Of a stretch of 64,000 nucleotides of DNA, positions 1-12,734 are shown piece after piece (position 1 is the stretch's first letter; every line of letters begins with the position of its first letter). The translations under genes were made by a program, and so were the position numbers. The stretch lies in the NCBI GenBank assembly GCA_947034885.2, contig OX344749.2:1862501-1926500 (forward strand), given 5' to 3'. Source of the stretch: Thuidium tamariscinum (Eukaryota > Streptophyta > Bryopsida > Hypnales > Thuidiaceae). Below the pieces are notes generated by a model, which saw nothing but the letters and a program-made list of their open reading frames with translations, made no database searches and had not been told where the DNA came from.

Positions 1-3000
1 TTGTATAAAAAATTATATTATCTAGGATTCAAAATAATTGGATGACAAATGCACTACTTGTTTCAAAGATTTTTTTCCACAATCTTAGATAATTTTCTAG
101 AGAAAAGAACTTTTTTGGAACTAGTACCTTTAAGAATTCCACAAGCTTAGATGATTTTCTACATAAAAGAACTTTTTTCTAACTAGTACCCTTAGGAATT
201 ATAATTTTCTTATTAGAAACCATCATTTATTCTAATTTCAATCCTACATATATTTCTATTGATATATTTATAACACATCATTAGAAAGAATCAACATATA
301 AATATAATGGTCCAACATTAATTCAACAATTATGTAGTATGATCTTAATAGCGTGTTTAATTGCAATTGTAATAATATTGTATATGTGTGTATATATAAT
401 ATTGAAATAAAAATATAATAAAAATAATTTAAAATCTAAATGTTAATTTTAGAATTGATTTTAAATTCATAGTATGTGACAATATGATGGAAACATTAGG
501 TGAATAATTTTGGAATACCAAAAAAACATCTTGGATACCTAAAGAATATTTTAGAAATGAAAGTTGAATACTATAGAACAATGGCTACATTATAATTAAC
601 TCTAATGATTTCAAATATTTCATGAAAATATAATTGTTTTGCAAACATTAAAGGAGATTGTAGGCCTCTAGAAGACTGTGGGACCGTAGAAACGCAATGA
701 ATTGATGTAGTCAAGAGAGAGTCATGTCATTATATTTTATTTTATTTTATTTTAAAATTTAGAGTTTTTTTCATTTCAGGATCCCAACAATTTTTTTAAT
801 TAAAATTTTTTTTTTTATAATTGTTTGATTACTACTGGCTTGATAGTAGCTAGTAGTTTGGAAAACTAATTCACAAACAAACCTAAAACGGGCTTTTAGA
901 GGCATCAAATTTTCCCTAATGCTAAGAGTTTTCTAATCAATAATTCAATGTATTGGAAACACTTGAATTGTTTGATGTAGATTTAGGTGGTGTGTGGAGC
1001 TTCACACCAACTTCAAGGTCCGAGGTGCACCTTCAAAGCAAGCTAAGATTAGGTTTCAATCACTTTAGTTTGGTTTGGCTTATCGTCATCTTTGTTGGCC
1101 AAGGTATTATACGTAGCATTTTTCATTTACTTTTCTATACTTTGCTACTCTATTTGCTCTATTGATTTGCTTTTGTTGTTGCTATCATTGCAATTTTATA
1201 TCTCTTTGTGGTTACTGTTTGAACTTTTTGAATTAAGAGGAGCATTTCTTTTTGCATTTGAAGGGCAAGTGGCATTTTTCTTAAAAATTTGTAAGTTCCT
1301 TTTGCTAGAAAATTCCATCTTGGAAAAATTTGCACTATAGCTACAAAAACATGACAATGTTTTTCAATGTAAATTCAACCTCTAGTGTAGGTAAACATGC
1401 ATTACCACATGTTTGTTTTCCATTTTGTTTTATTTTATCTTATTTTGATAGTTTATAGTTTACTTTATTTACTAAGATTAGGTGATTCTATTCTCTATTA
1501 TTTCTAAAGATCACACTTGAATGAACCTATACTAAGGGCTTAGACTTGAATGTGCAAGTGTCTATTTGTTTTCATAAAAACACTAGAATATATTTCATTT
1601 GTTGAGGTTGCTTGGCTTATTTGAGACTACATCAATAGCATGAATTCAAGTGTTAAGATTCTTCAATAAATTAGAGTAAGCAAATTTGCATTAGATCAAC
1701 GATTTGCTTTGCTTTTTTTTATTACAATATTAATATAGATTCACACTTTAGGATTTTTGAATATTCTAGTGGAAATAAATGTCTACTAGATTAACAACAT
1801 AGATTAAAGTTTGGAGTTTGGAATTTATACCTAGATTGATTTCAAATTCAATTTGTTTTAATACTCATGTATTTATAATTGAAACTATATCAGAATAAAA
1901 TGCATAATAAAATACATATAATTTATATAATTAAGTATTAAATATTGAAGTTGGATTTTAACTGAATTTGCAAGTACATGAATTAAATACATTTTATTTA
2001 CAATGATAAGATTTTATTTTAATCAATTGACTCAATAATAATACAATATAATTAATTTTTGAACATCCAATTCTAAACCAAGATTTCTCTATAAGGAGCA
2101 TGTATTGCTATTTGAGTGTATGTAACATGCTTAGTAAAGAAATAAAGTCTAAATTTTAGCATAATTGTATGCTAAGAATAAAAATTTATAAAAGAAAGCC
2201 AAATTTGTTTGTTTGTGCACACATATAATTAAATTGTTTATAAAGTTGAAGTTAAACTAAAGGATAATATAGATTAAAAAATCACTTGAAATAATTTAAT
2301 TAGGTATGAGATTTCAAAATTTTACAATATATATATAGGCATTTGCATTAAAAAAGACACATGGTTATTTATTATTATAATATTATTGCAATAATTGTTA
2401 TCTTAACTTATCCTAAATCAACACTCAATTACTCTTCATCCAAATATGTCCTAACCAAAGTGCTATAGGATTGATCACATGGTATTTAAGTCCTTTTCAA
2501 CATTCTAAATTCATATTTTTTGCCCTATTTTAAGACATAAGTTCAATAATAATAATAATACACTACAAAATTTACCAAATTTTTGATACTTTTATTGTTG
2601 TTAGGCTATTCATGTAAGTCAAATTTTATAAAATATTATAATTCTTTAAAACCTTTGCATTGGTCACAATAATATTGGCTCATAATATCATAAATGTATC
2701 TAAAAAGCTAGTCTTTTAAAAAAATCTTTTGTGAGGCAAAGTGGTTAATCCTATTACTATTTAGGAGGTATCAAAAAATCTTTCTATGAAATATATAGGC
2801 TCAAGAAAAGTTATTTATTGGATCATTTTTAGCTGGTGCCTTCCAAAAAATAACCAACTAGAGTGAAAATTGAGAATTCAAAACTTAAGGATAAAATTGG
2901 TAGTACCAATAGCGAACGTGTGTGCAAAAATAAAAGGTGGATATGTAGCCGCAACTTTTACAAAATTGTTAAATTTTAGGTGTATGCCATTTCAAATCCA

Positions 3001-3262
3001 AGGCTATTATTAAGGTTGCTAGAAGTAAATTTGTTTTAAAACAAGGCAAATATTGCTTTAAGTTTAGCCATTGGGATTTTCAAAATGTTTGGACATGGCT
3101 AGAGCACATGGTACTTTGGAGTTGGTTGTAATACTAGCTTAGGCTTCATTATTTATATTTGCCCAATCTATTGAAATTTGGAGTTTAGTTTCAAAATTAG
3201 CATGCATGTCTTTGAAAAAAAAAGATTATAGCCTTTACAAATTTGAAGTTGAATGAAAGTGG
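1..3262. other. AT-rich intergenic DNA
   Basis: Very AT-rich, low-complexity sequence with frequent homopolymer runs. Apart from the 62-bp tandem duplication near its start I see no gene, RNA gene or element ends. The short open frames around 953-1340 are leucine/phenylalanine-rich by composition and resemble no protein family that I know. Confidence 0.7.
77..200. repeat. 62-bp tandem duplication
   Basis: Two adjacent diverged copies of a 62-bp unit, beginning at 77 and 139. Both share the order CCACAA-CTTAGAT, TTTTCTA, AAAAGAACTTTTTT, AACTAGTACC and TTA-GAAT. It looks like a local slippage duplication with no coding content. Confidence 0.8.
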
Positions 3263-3265
3263 TCA

Positions 3266-3957
3266 AGGGTCATTGCAAAAAACAAACTCCTATTTGATGT
3301 CACAATTGAAGTAACAATGATTCTTGCTATAACTTTTGAATCCCAAGTCTTATGAACATGAAATAATAATTAGAGATGTCTAACTTGATGTGAATTATAT
3401 CCATTATTTTTTTGAAATTCAAAAATAAATTCAAAAATAAAAGTGAATTTTGGTATTTTGTCAATATGAAATTTATATGATTTTACTATGTTTGGAGTCC
3501 TCAAATTAATAATATAGAGTTGAATTTTTTCCAACCTATTTGTATAATAGTAAAGCATATATCTACTATAGGAAATTTGAAAATATATCATTTATGACCT
3601 CCACACATACACAAATAGCACTTCTATGCATGCAATTTTTTTGTGAAATATCATCACCATCAAGTCTTTCCATATGGAAAATTATTTTTTTCTTTTTCAA
3701 AATAAAAGTTCTAAATCTTACAAATTAAAATGCTAAAGTACTGATTTTTAAGAGATTTTGTACTTTTCTAGTTCACCTACTTTGTGAGTTTTTCTATGCT
3801 TTTTCTTCCTAGATTCACTTCTTCTTAAAGGTGTATACATTAATCATATTTTTCACATTTAAAAAAAGTTGTTTTTTTAATTTTAAAATATTCTTTCTCA
3901 AAAAAAATACTATGACAAAACGCTACAAAAAATACATGATATTTTTTGCAATGACCT
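3266..3957. mobile_element. Non-autonomous TIR transposon, GGGTCATTGC family, copy 1
   Basis: The left end reads AGGGTCATTGCAAAAAA and the right end, reverse-complemented, reads AGGTCATTGCAAAAAA, giving terminal inverted repeats. TCA flanks both sides (3263-3265 and 3958-3960). The interior is AT-rich, carries no transposase, and shares blocks in order with the copy at 20690: a CTATAACTTTTGAAT block, a TCTAACTTGATG block and a TTTGGAGTCC block. Related copies lie at 20690-21422, 22718-23453 and 48724-49424. It appears to be a decayed non-autonomous DNA transposon. Confidence 0.75.
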
Positions 3958-4032
3958 TCAGTGAGAATTTAAAGTTGGATAAAACCAAACAAGACATTTT
4001 GATAAGAAGGTGCAATCCAAGACCTTTATTAA

Positions 4033-4190
4033 CCTTTAACCCATTAAGGACTATGTCAATGACTACAAATGAATATCTAGGTGAAAATGACACATTTTCA
4101 TTAGTAGCCAAAGTGACTACTAATGAAAACCTATCATTTTTAGCTAGAATTATTGATTAGTTATCGACTTGGTCCTTAACGGGTTCAAGG
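4033..4190. mobile_element. 158-bp foldback MITE
   Basis: The whole segment is an imperfect palindrome. The left end CCTTTAACCCATTAAGGAC pairs with the right end, whose reverse complement is CCTTGAACCCGTTAAGGAC. The arms remain alignable for about 75 bases and close with TTTTCATTAGTAG, nine bases, CTACTAATGAAAA. A transcript from either strand would fold into one long hairpin. It lies about 75 bp beyond the TIR element ending at 3957. Short open frames here are a by-product of the palindrome. Confidence 0.75.
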
Positions 4191-4476
4191 GAATGTTGGT
4201 GATTGTAGAAATCATCCATGAAAGGAAATTTGGCCCCTATGCAAGGTTGGATTGACATTTAGAGTCAACATCCCAATTGCATGAAAAAAATCCTCCTCAT
4301 TTGGATCTTTACTATAAATCCTTCACATTACTATAAGTCATAACAATAAGACACTATTGCATTATTTGAAAAGTCATCACCTGAAATCCATGAAAAATTA
4401 TTACATTTATGTTGAATTGCAAGTAAATACTTCTCTTGATTTTCCATTCTCTCTCCCCACATGACACTTAGAAGAT

Positions 4477-4560
4477 GTCACACCTTCTTTGTGGAGAAGG
4501 GCTTTTTATTGACTCCTCTTTATTGACTCCATACCTTCTCATTCTTAGAGAAGGTGTGAC
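4477..4560. repeat. Small inverted repeat
   Basis: Perfect 12-bp arms GTCACACCTTCT (4477-4488) and AGAAGGTGTGAC (4549-4560) enclose about 60 bp. The enclosed stretch contains a direct repeat of TTATTGACTCC. It may be the remnant of a small MITE. Confidence 0.55.
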
Positions 4561-5337
4561 TATTACTAGTACTAGTACATAAACTTCAATTTTTTCCCCT
4601 CTCTTCAATACCAACGTTTATATTGATAAAAAAAGAGGGATATCCATACTACTTTGGTGATAGCAGCATGCTCACTTTATAGTTAGTAGGCCTACTTAGT
4701 ATAGGCCAAATGGGAATGAGTCCATCGTGGACAAAAATACATGAGTGGTGTACATTGAAGCTCTAAAATGTACATACTAATATAATTTTGGCCATGATGG
4801 GCTCTTTTCCATTTGGCATTTAATAGAACGGGCTTAATTATTTTAAGTTAGATCAACCCATTTTTGCCTAATTCCTAATTTTGCCATCCTATTTTTGCCC
4901 CACAATAGAACTCATTCAAATCCATATTCTTGTTTAGAAATTTCATTTCAACTTAGATAATGTGTCAATCTTTGATTCATTTGGTGAATATTCGATTGTT
5001 AATAAGTATATGAAATGGTGGTTTTAGGTTTGTGGATGTTTATGACCTCCCTACATATGAGTAGTAGTTTTATAAATCTAGGTAGACTATTTCAAATTTA
5101 AAAAAAAATTCCAGTTGTAATTGGAAAAATTTAAATTCCCTTGAGTTTGATTCATGAAACCTCTGAAAACTATGTTCCCCAAGATGTTCAGATTGCAAAT
5201 CGGGGGCCGTGGTAATAGGCTCGTCTACCTTATTAGTGTGGCCTCGAAGCCTCCAAGGAAGTAGGCGCCGCGACTGTGTCTGTGCGTATGTTGCGAAGTA
5301 ATCTCTCTCTCTCAGGCTCTTCACATTTCAATCGGTA

Positions 5338-8300
5338 ATGGGGCGAGAGGGGGACACAGCTAAGGTGCTGCGCCTTCTGCGCAGTGCAGACATCGCTTTG
5401 CAGGGCAGCAGTGGGGAGGGCATAGCCTGGCTACTGGGCTTGTCGTCGCAGCACAATTCCCACATCACACTTCTCTCCTCGCTTCGCTGTTCGCACTGGA
5501 AAAATAGCGACAGCAACAACAACGACAACCCTGCCAAGCCTGACCTCGTCGCGGAAGCCGGTAAGTTCAACGCCATGGATTTCCTGTGAGTTCACTTACT
5601 TTTTCACTTCTTTGGGATATTGGTCGAGGTTAAGCGATCAGTATTCGAAGGATCGGGCGATCGAAATTGGTCGCTTCTGCACTTTGTGAGTGAGATTGGG
5701 GTTTAGGGTTCATACGCACGAGAGTGCATTGAAATTTTTAGCTTTTTTTGGCACGGGAACGGTAATTGATTGTTTTTGGTTAAGATGAGTTGCTTATCGT
5801 CTGAAATTCTGTGAATCAATTATTCGTTTTGAGTGCCGAGGAACGGTGTGTGGAAGAGAGAAACTGTTGAAAAACCTTATGAAAGCGTCCTGGTTTAGAG
5901 GTTAGATTGCCGGGTTGAATCCTGGATTCAAGAACATTCACTTGAAGACAAAATTGGTTCCTATAATTAACGAGATCTCAGATAATTAGTTAAAGATAAG
6001 CTGATAGACGGTGTGTGAAACCCAGTAGCATTCTGCTATGTCTTGATTTTAGGGTTTCTGTTTGCACATGTGTGATAATTTGAGAAATTGGGTGTTTATG
6101 GAGTCAGAGGAGCTGCGGGTACTGTTGCCCAGGGGCCTGGAAGTGCTGGGGGCAGTTGATTTTGAAGCAGGTGCGTTGAGAGCTGGACAAATTGCTCTGA
6201 ATTTGCGGAAGGAACTTCAGTTGCCAGTCAATGGATGTGTTGTGGCGGCGGCGAGCTCCAGTTTGAAGCTGGAGTACAGCTGGTACGAGTCTGGAAATCA
6301 ATCCAGCTTACAGGCCTTTGATGTGCAGGAGTTTGAGGGCAGTCCTTGGGATGAGAGCACTTTCCTTCGTTGCCAATTGCATTTGAGTTTGCCCCTCTAT
6401 TTGCCGCAGACCGCAACTACGTCAGGTTTGCACACTCAAAACTCTTTATTGTGATCATTCTACATTTGCCACACTGTCACTGGCTGTAGCATACTTTTCT
6501 CTCATTCAAAAAATGTGTACAGTGAAAAAGTTCGGACCCCAGATGTTAAGAGTGGAGAGATTGGAGTGTACGCGCATTTGGTTTCTCTACTTCCGAAAAC
6601 TTATTGCAAGATTCTGGGTTTAGGATGCGTAACCTTACCACAATTCTTCGTGAGAATCTAAGGAAAACTGTAATCTTAAATTGAGAAACACATTTTTGCA
6701 GCTCTATACTGTGCATGTCCTTGTTTGGAGATGGGGTAAGTGGCCTTTAAAATAGCCTCACCTCCAAGAGCCACCTCCGCTAGATTGACAAAGTTCTTAA
6801 TGTTAAATTAGAAGGCATTAGATTCATGTAGTCCTTATGTCAAGTGGTAATTTAGTGCAATAAACTATCTGGGATTTGGAAAATTCAGGGCCATTAAAGA
6901 ATTCTAGCATAAATGTATAGGCGAGTTTCACACCTGATATAGAATTTTCCTTCTAACGTTTTTTGAGTCATTTGGAAATTTGAGATTTCGGAAAGAAACC
7001 AATTTGAATACTGGTGTTGATGAAACCGGTTTTATACGATTTTAAGAAATTGAGGTCTACATTTTGCTTGAGCAGGACTTCTTCCTTTTTAATTTTGCAC
7101 ACATCTGACGCCAAATTGAGATTGTAACTGTACAGATGTTAGCTTTTTTTGACTCATAACTACTCTTCTTTGAACTAACACAAGGTTTGAGCATTTGAAG
7201 GCTATGATCCAAACTAATCTCAATTTTTCAGAAAGATCTCTAAGAGATGATGTTGGTTTGATGATAGTATAGGTAACGTTAACGTGATTGTACATTGTCT
7301 CCTATTAAGTTAGCAAGTCAGATTTAATTGACATTAATTTCACATTATTCTAATGTTGATCTAATGCCGTAATAGATTAACATCGACGCACCGTGAAGAA
7401 TGTTTTCAATCTAGTAACGTATATTTTGACATGTGTTCTGTGCATAGTTCTAAACTGACTGGTTGAAAGATCAGAAAGCATAATGCTCGGATGATTGATA
7501 CTTCAACCTCTGTTATGCAGAGTATGAGGAACAAGCTGCAGGAGTCATTGGGAACATTGTGGAGAATTTGAAAAGCAGCAAGGTGCGGTTTTTGGCTGAA
7601 GGTCCAGAGGGAATGATATTGTTGTCCCTCTCAAGAGCTGCGAATCCTGACTCCGTGTCGTCACTTTGTTCCAGTCTTCGTTCAGCTCAGCCGCTTTCAA
7701 CGCCTGGAGGACAGCAGGTTACCGATATAGCTGTCTTCTAAGATTCATCCTTCTGTATAATCCGAAAATTTCCAAGATAAATATGGAACATTCACTTTGA
7801 AAGTGAATAATCGATAATAGGAACTTTCAGAATTTGCTTTTATTGTTAACGAGTGTACGGTATGATTTCTTCGTTCTATGGGTATATTTTCTATCTTGAA
7901 GCCTCCTAAAATGATTAAACTCTATAGATATGATAGCGGCCATTTTTGACGATTTGGGCATTCTGCGTAGAATTTTATATGATCAGCTGAGAAGGGTAGC
8001 TGTGAGTTTACCGTTATGACGTTGGAACCATGCGGATTTTGACACAGATTCCGGCACCGGTCAAGCTATGTGCCATGTCCTGCTCTTCAATGGAGAATAG
8101 TACATCTCTGCTCACGCAGAACCTCCCTGGTACAGTTTCTACCCCTTCATGGGGCATGTGTGATTAGTTTATCCTACATTACAGAGGATTTCTTGAAACA
8201 ATATTTTCATTTTTTCACTGTGGTTGTATTCGGACATGTTGAGCATACATTATGTGCAGATATTTTCAACTGATTTGTTCCTCCTGTGTGTATGCCTTTG

Positions 8301-11300
8301 CAGCAAGGACGCCAGTGGTAGCGCAACTTTTAAAGCTGAATGTAGATGTGCTTTGTGTGGCACCCAGTCATATGTCGTTAGTGGAGGCTGCCAAATCTCT
8401 AGTAATACCTGGTCTTTGTGATCAATTGATGTCAATGTCCAAGATGGTGAAGAAGAATGCATCTCAGAATCCCAAGGTACAGTCTATTCCATTTTGATGC
8501 TTTATATGAGCACCTGTGTGTGTTATAATTGTCTAAAGTTGGTTCTCATAGTAGGTGTAGACCGTGCAATGCCATTGAAAACGGAACTCAATCAAATTAA
8601 CGATTTTTGGAATATCAATAAGTATTATACAATGAGAATATCATGTATTAAACTTGCACGTGCCATGTGCAGATTTCAGCCTTCCACTTTTATCCCTCGA
8701 GTTATCCCATAACAGCAATTTATGATCTTAGTTATGGGGAAACTGAGATTGCTCTTGGTAGGGTCTTCACGTCACCATTGATACTTACCAATTCACGAGC
8801 AGATTCTGTTGTACTGTACAGTATGATTTGTTCGAGGGTTTTGTGGTAATGTTTAGATCGTAGATGCGATTGAAACTAGCACATCTCTATCGTCGGATTG
8901 CTGTTGAAGACCTCAGTTTTATGATCCTAAATATTATCGGCTGTTAATTCGGCTGATTCAACCAGGGTTTAGGTTAACAGGTAGTAATAGAGATTACAGT
9001 AGCTGGATTTTGGCTATTCATTTATGCACAGGCGTTGTTAAGATGGTTCAATAGTCAGTGCGTTACTGTGTTAGATAACTGGTTGAGGGCCAGTGGCCTG
9101 AGACGGTTATCAAATATAATCCTCTCCTCCAGTCTAAACATTCAGGACCGTCAGATCTTGGAGAGCTACGACTCTCTAAGATTTTGGTGGAGGATGGGGT
9201 TTATGACTCTAGACCCTCCTCTCTTCCCTAAGTCAATGAAAGTGATCGGAGAGAGTTTGTGAATCCGTAATAATTATGTTGGCCTTGTTCGTTTAGGCTG
9301 ATTCGAGCTACCTGGCCTATATTTGGGATTTTCACCAGTGAGAGCGGTTGATCATGTGGCAGTGAACAGCAGGAAGTCTTTGCACCAAAGACTCAGACTA
9401 CCCTTGGACCGACCTTTGCTTCGAGTTGCAAATGCACTGATGACAATGGATTCCACTAGTACCTCCACAGGTGAAGTCCTGCTCCAGATCCTGCGTGGTT
9501 GGAATCATTTTTCTGTGATGATATCATGGTCCCCTGCAGATGGTCCAAGCACTCAGAGACCTTGTGGCTTTCCTTGCAGGGTCAAGAAGGTTGTGTGATG
9601 TTCACGTCGGGCTGCCCCCATCTGGAGGTTAGTATTTTACTACTCATCTCTTCTTTACCATCTCTTCTTTTGATGTTGGTCATGTAGGTACACGTCAATG
9701 AGCTGTCTTTTTCGCTGACAAATCGTGTGTACGTTGGAAGCTAATACAGTTGATCCTCAAGTACCTTGTACCTGATGCGCTGCAATTATACAAAATTTGT
9801 TAGATTTCTTACGATTTTCTTTGTTACGGCAGTTGTGGGTGGCACACAGAGTCTTATTGATGGTTCTTACGAGTATTATCACTATCTACAAGATCGATTT
9901 GATGACAGCGTGAGTTTGTTTTTCAATTTTCTCGTTGTGAGGATAGAGAAAGAAAATCATTACTTGTATCATATATTTGAGGGTGTTAATTGGCTTCGAA
10001 AATGTTTCACTACTGTACTGCTACGTCCGTAGAAGTACGCTTGTAAGAGTAAATTCTGGGTTGGTCTCGCTTTTTTTTCCTCGTTTTATGTTGTATCTTT
10101 TGTATCATCAAACTCTCTGAAAGAATGATTTCCACTGCCTTTTTAGGGCTGGGGATGTGCGTACCGATCTTTGCAAACACTCATTTCTTGGTTCAGACTA
10201 CAACATTATTCCTCTGTACCTGTTCCTACTCACAGGTAGCACCTTCTTGTCACTTATTTTAAATCCTGCTTCTACCCGAGTAGTCAGTATATTCGTATGG
10301 ATGGGAGTCCATCAATATAAGAATAGGAGTCTGAAAGAATTGTAAATGCCTGTAATTTCTCACCAATGGAGTTCTGTTCCTCAGCATTGAGCTCGTCAAC
10401 GGAAGGATTTCACTTATAAATTTGATCTGCTGTCAAACGGGAATTCGATAATCCTGATTTCAGTATTGAACATAATTGCTTGTAATATGTGGAAGCCTGT
10501 AAGAAAAGGCTTAAATGGTGAAATCAAGTGTATTTTTCATTTTTTTTCTACAGAGAAATTCAGAAAACGCTTGTGGAGATTGGAGATAAGGATGCGTCCT
10601 TCATTGGTTCTCAGGAGTGGATCGGCTCAATGGATCTCTGTTACGTGCTTGACAATTTACTTGGTGTAAGCATTTCTTAAACCTAAAGTGCCTGAACTGA
10701 AATAAAAAGTGCACTTTGGAAGCTATCAACCAATTGTAGGAACTTTCAAATCATATCTATTGTTCAAAAAAGTAGGGCGTGGTTCTTTTTTTCTACTGGT
10801 AACTTTTGTTGCATTTCTACGTGGTTCCTCAATGATTTATTTGAATTCCTAAAGACATGGAAGCAGACTCTTTTGGCCATTTAAGCTCTTGGATATCAAT
10901 CACCTTTGGGGTCAGTATTGCGGTGAGTCTTTGAAGTCTGTAGTTGTGGAATCATCGCACTTTTTCAATCTTATAGTTACTGATGGTGGAAGTAACAATC
11001 TTGTACCTACTGCAGGTAACTTGTAAAGTCTTGGATGTGCGGAGTGGTGCAGACCTACCCAGCAAGTGCAGAGAACTAGCTCTACACTTCAGGATGCAAG
11101 GCACTCCGATAATGATAGGTAGCCTCACATTGTGCTTTCCTCTGATTTTCATAATTTTATAACCTCTAAAGAACCAAGGGTTCATGGTTTAGAAAACCTG
11201 AATTGTAAAAATATTTACTTCAGATGGGTCCGAAATTTATATCTCGAGAATCAGCGCAGAGCATCGCTTGTTTTGGTTTAAAATTATACGAATTTGAAGA

Positions 11301-11692
11301 GAACAAAGTCTCCATATGACTGACTCAAAACCCAATTTGAGCCTTGTAGTCCTTACTGGTTTAAATCACTGTATGTTACCCTATGAATACTTTCCTTACA
11401 TCTAAAGGCTCCATGTTCTAGGATAATTGGTATCTTCCTTTAATTGCTTGAATTATATGCAGGTGGAGGTGTTTTGGCGTATACCTTGTTGGGGATTGAT
11501 TACAACGAAATGACGGGAGAGAGTGCGTTTCTGATTCTAGACCCTCACTACACTGGCGGTGAGGACTTGAAAAGCATCCGCAGTGGAGGCTGGTGTGGTT
11601 GGAAAAGAGCTGTAGGTGCAAACGGCAAGGAATTCTTCCTTGCTAATAGATTTTATAATCTCTTAATGCCTCAACGTCCCAACACTGTATAA
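5338..11692 (+). CDS. UFSP2: UFM1-specific protease (UFSP2 type, peptidase family C78)
   Basis: Cysteine protease that matures the ubiquitin-like protein UFM1 and removes it from substrates; the best-known target process is ribosome UFMylation at the ER. My model has 13 exons: 5338-5560, 6108-6425, 7521-7717, 8048-8129, 8304-8476, 8673-8757, 9339-9470, 9580-9627, 9833-9909, 10147-10235, 10554-10665, 11016-11118 and 11463-11692. Phases agree throughout and encode 622 aa, near the usual plant length of about 640. The C-terminal C78 domain is unmistakable: [18 protein letters not shown], the catalytic-Cys motif GWGCAYRS (Cys449), and [10 protein letters not shown] with catalytic Asp573 and His575. 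The N-terminal half is the poorly conserved accessory domain. A CT repeat lies in the leader at about 5300. The exon 2 and exon 7 acceptors are the least certain; exon 7 follows TTTTCACCAG and was chosen by phase. Confidence 0.95.
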
Positions 11693-12734
11693 ATTCCGTT
11701 ATTTTGGCTGTAAGTAACACAAGGCCAAGTCTGGTGTTGAAGGCAACTGTGTGTCTCCTTGGTTGGTTAGGAAAGGATTGTAACTCATAATCCTTATCAT
11801 TTAATGCCCTTGGATCTGTATGCAATCTTGAGCTGTGTGTTTCTCCAAAAAATTTGCAATTCACAGCACTTGCAGGGCTCATTGGTGCCCCACTTACAGT
11901 TGTCATCAGCACAAACCTTGTGACTCATTCCTGTCACCAACTGGAGCTTCACACATGAAGCGATCTCTCTCAAGGTTTTGATCCCCGAATTACTCTGCTT
12001 ATCATACACACCTACAACGTCGGAAGGTAACCACCTACCCAACGCCACTGGGACAACCATCACAGCTGATTTAACAATGGTTAAACAATTCGAAACAAGA
12101 GGCTGGTCGACAAAACAAATTCATACAAACTGACACGTAATATTACAAAACATATCAAAACAATCAGGTCTAGTTTAGTACAGAGCCTAGTGTCTAACAA
12201 GGATATGTATGTAGTTTCTATGTTACATGTATGGTAGAGGTACCCATAATTGATGAAATAAGCACATCTGAACATGATCTAGGGTAGTGCAAGGCAAAGC
12301 AAATATTTTTAGACGTATATTGATAGAGATCATGGGGATTGTAAAAAATTTGTTAAGTTTATCTCTTGAATTGAAATTACTATGAGTTTTGAAAAGCAAA
12401 ATTGGGCTTGATCCATGATCAACAGCTAGAGTCATCCAAATCCAATCATTCAAGAACTACTTTCCTGCTAATTACTTCCTACTATTGTGCTCACTTATGT
12501 GTTAGTAAGTTATTGATCCAAACTTTGAAAAAGTGCAAAGACACATTCCAAGAAGAAAATAAAAATCCATTCCAATCTTGGTTGAAAATAGGGTACCGTA
12601 TTTATTGTTGATGGGGCGTGTGTTAATGGTGAGACCTCAAGGAACAGGCTCTTAAAGGACGCCGGCTCTAAAGGAAAACCGAAGTTATTTTTCTCTGCTT
12701 ACCGAGTTGCGGACAGATCGAAGACCATCTTGAC

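Noticed and set aside
953-1340. Overlapping 70- and 82-codon open frames near the left end
   Set aside because: They are leucine/phenylalanine/tyrosine-rich, as expected from AT-rich DNA, with no motif or splice context.
3831-4160. 109-codon plus-strand frame and its minus-strand partner
   Set aside because: It spans the end of one transposon and the foldback element. The repeated TTNEN-type peptide only reflects the palindrome.
5886-5935. tRNA-like stretch in the first intron of the UFSP2 gene (TGGTTTAGAGGTTAG, then GGGTTGAATCC)
   Set aside because: It looks like a B-box and part of a D-arm, but the distance is far too short for a tRNA and no acceptor stem or anticodon arm can be drawn.
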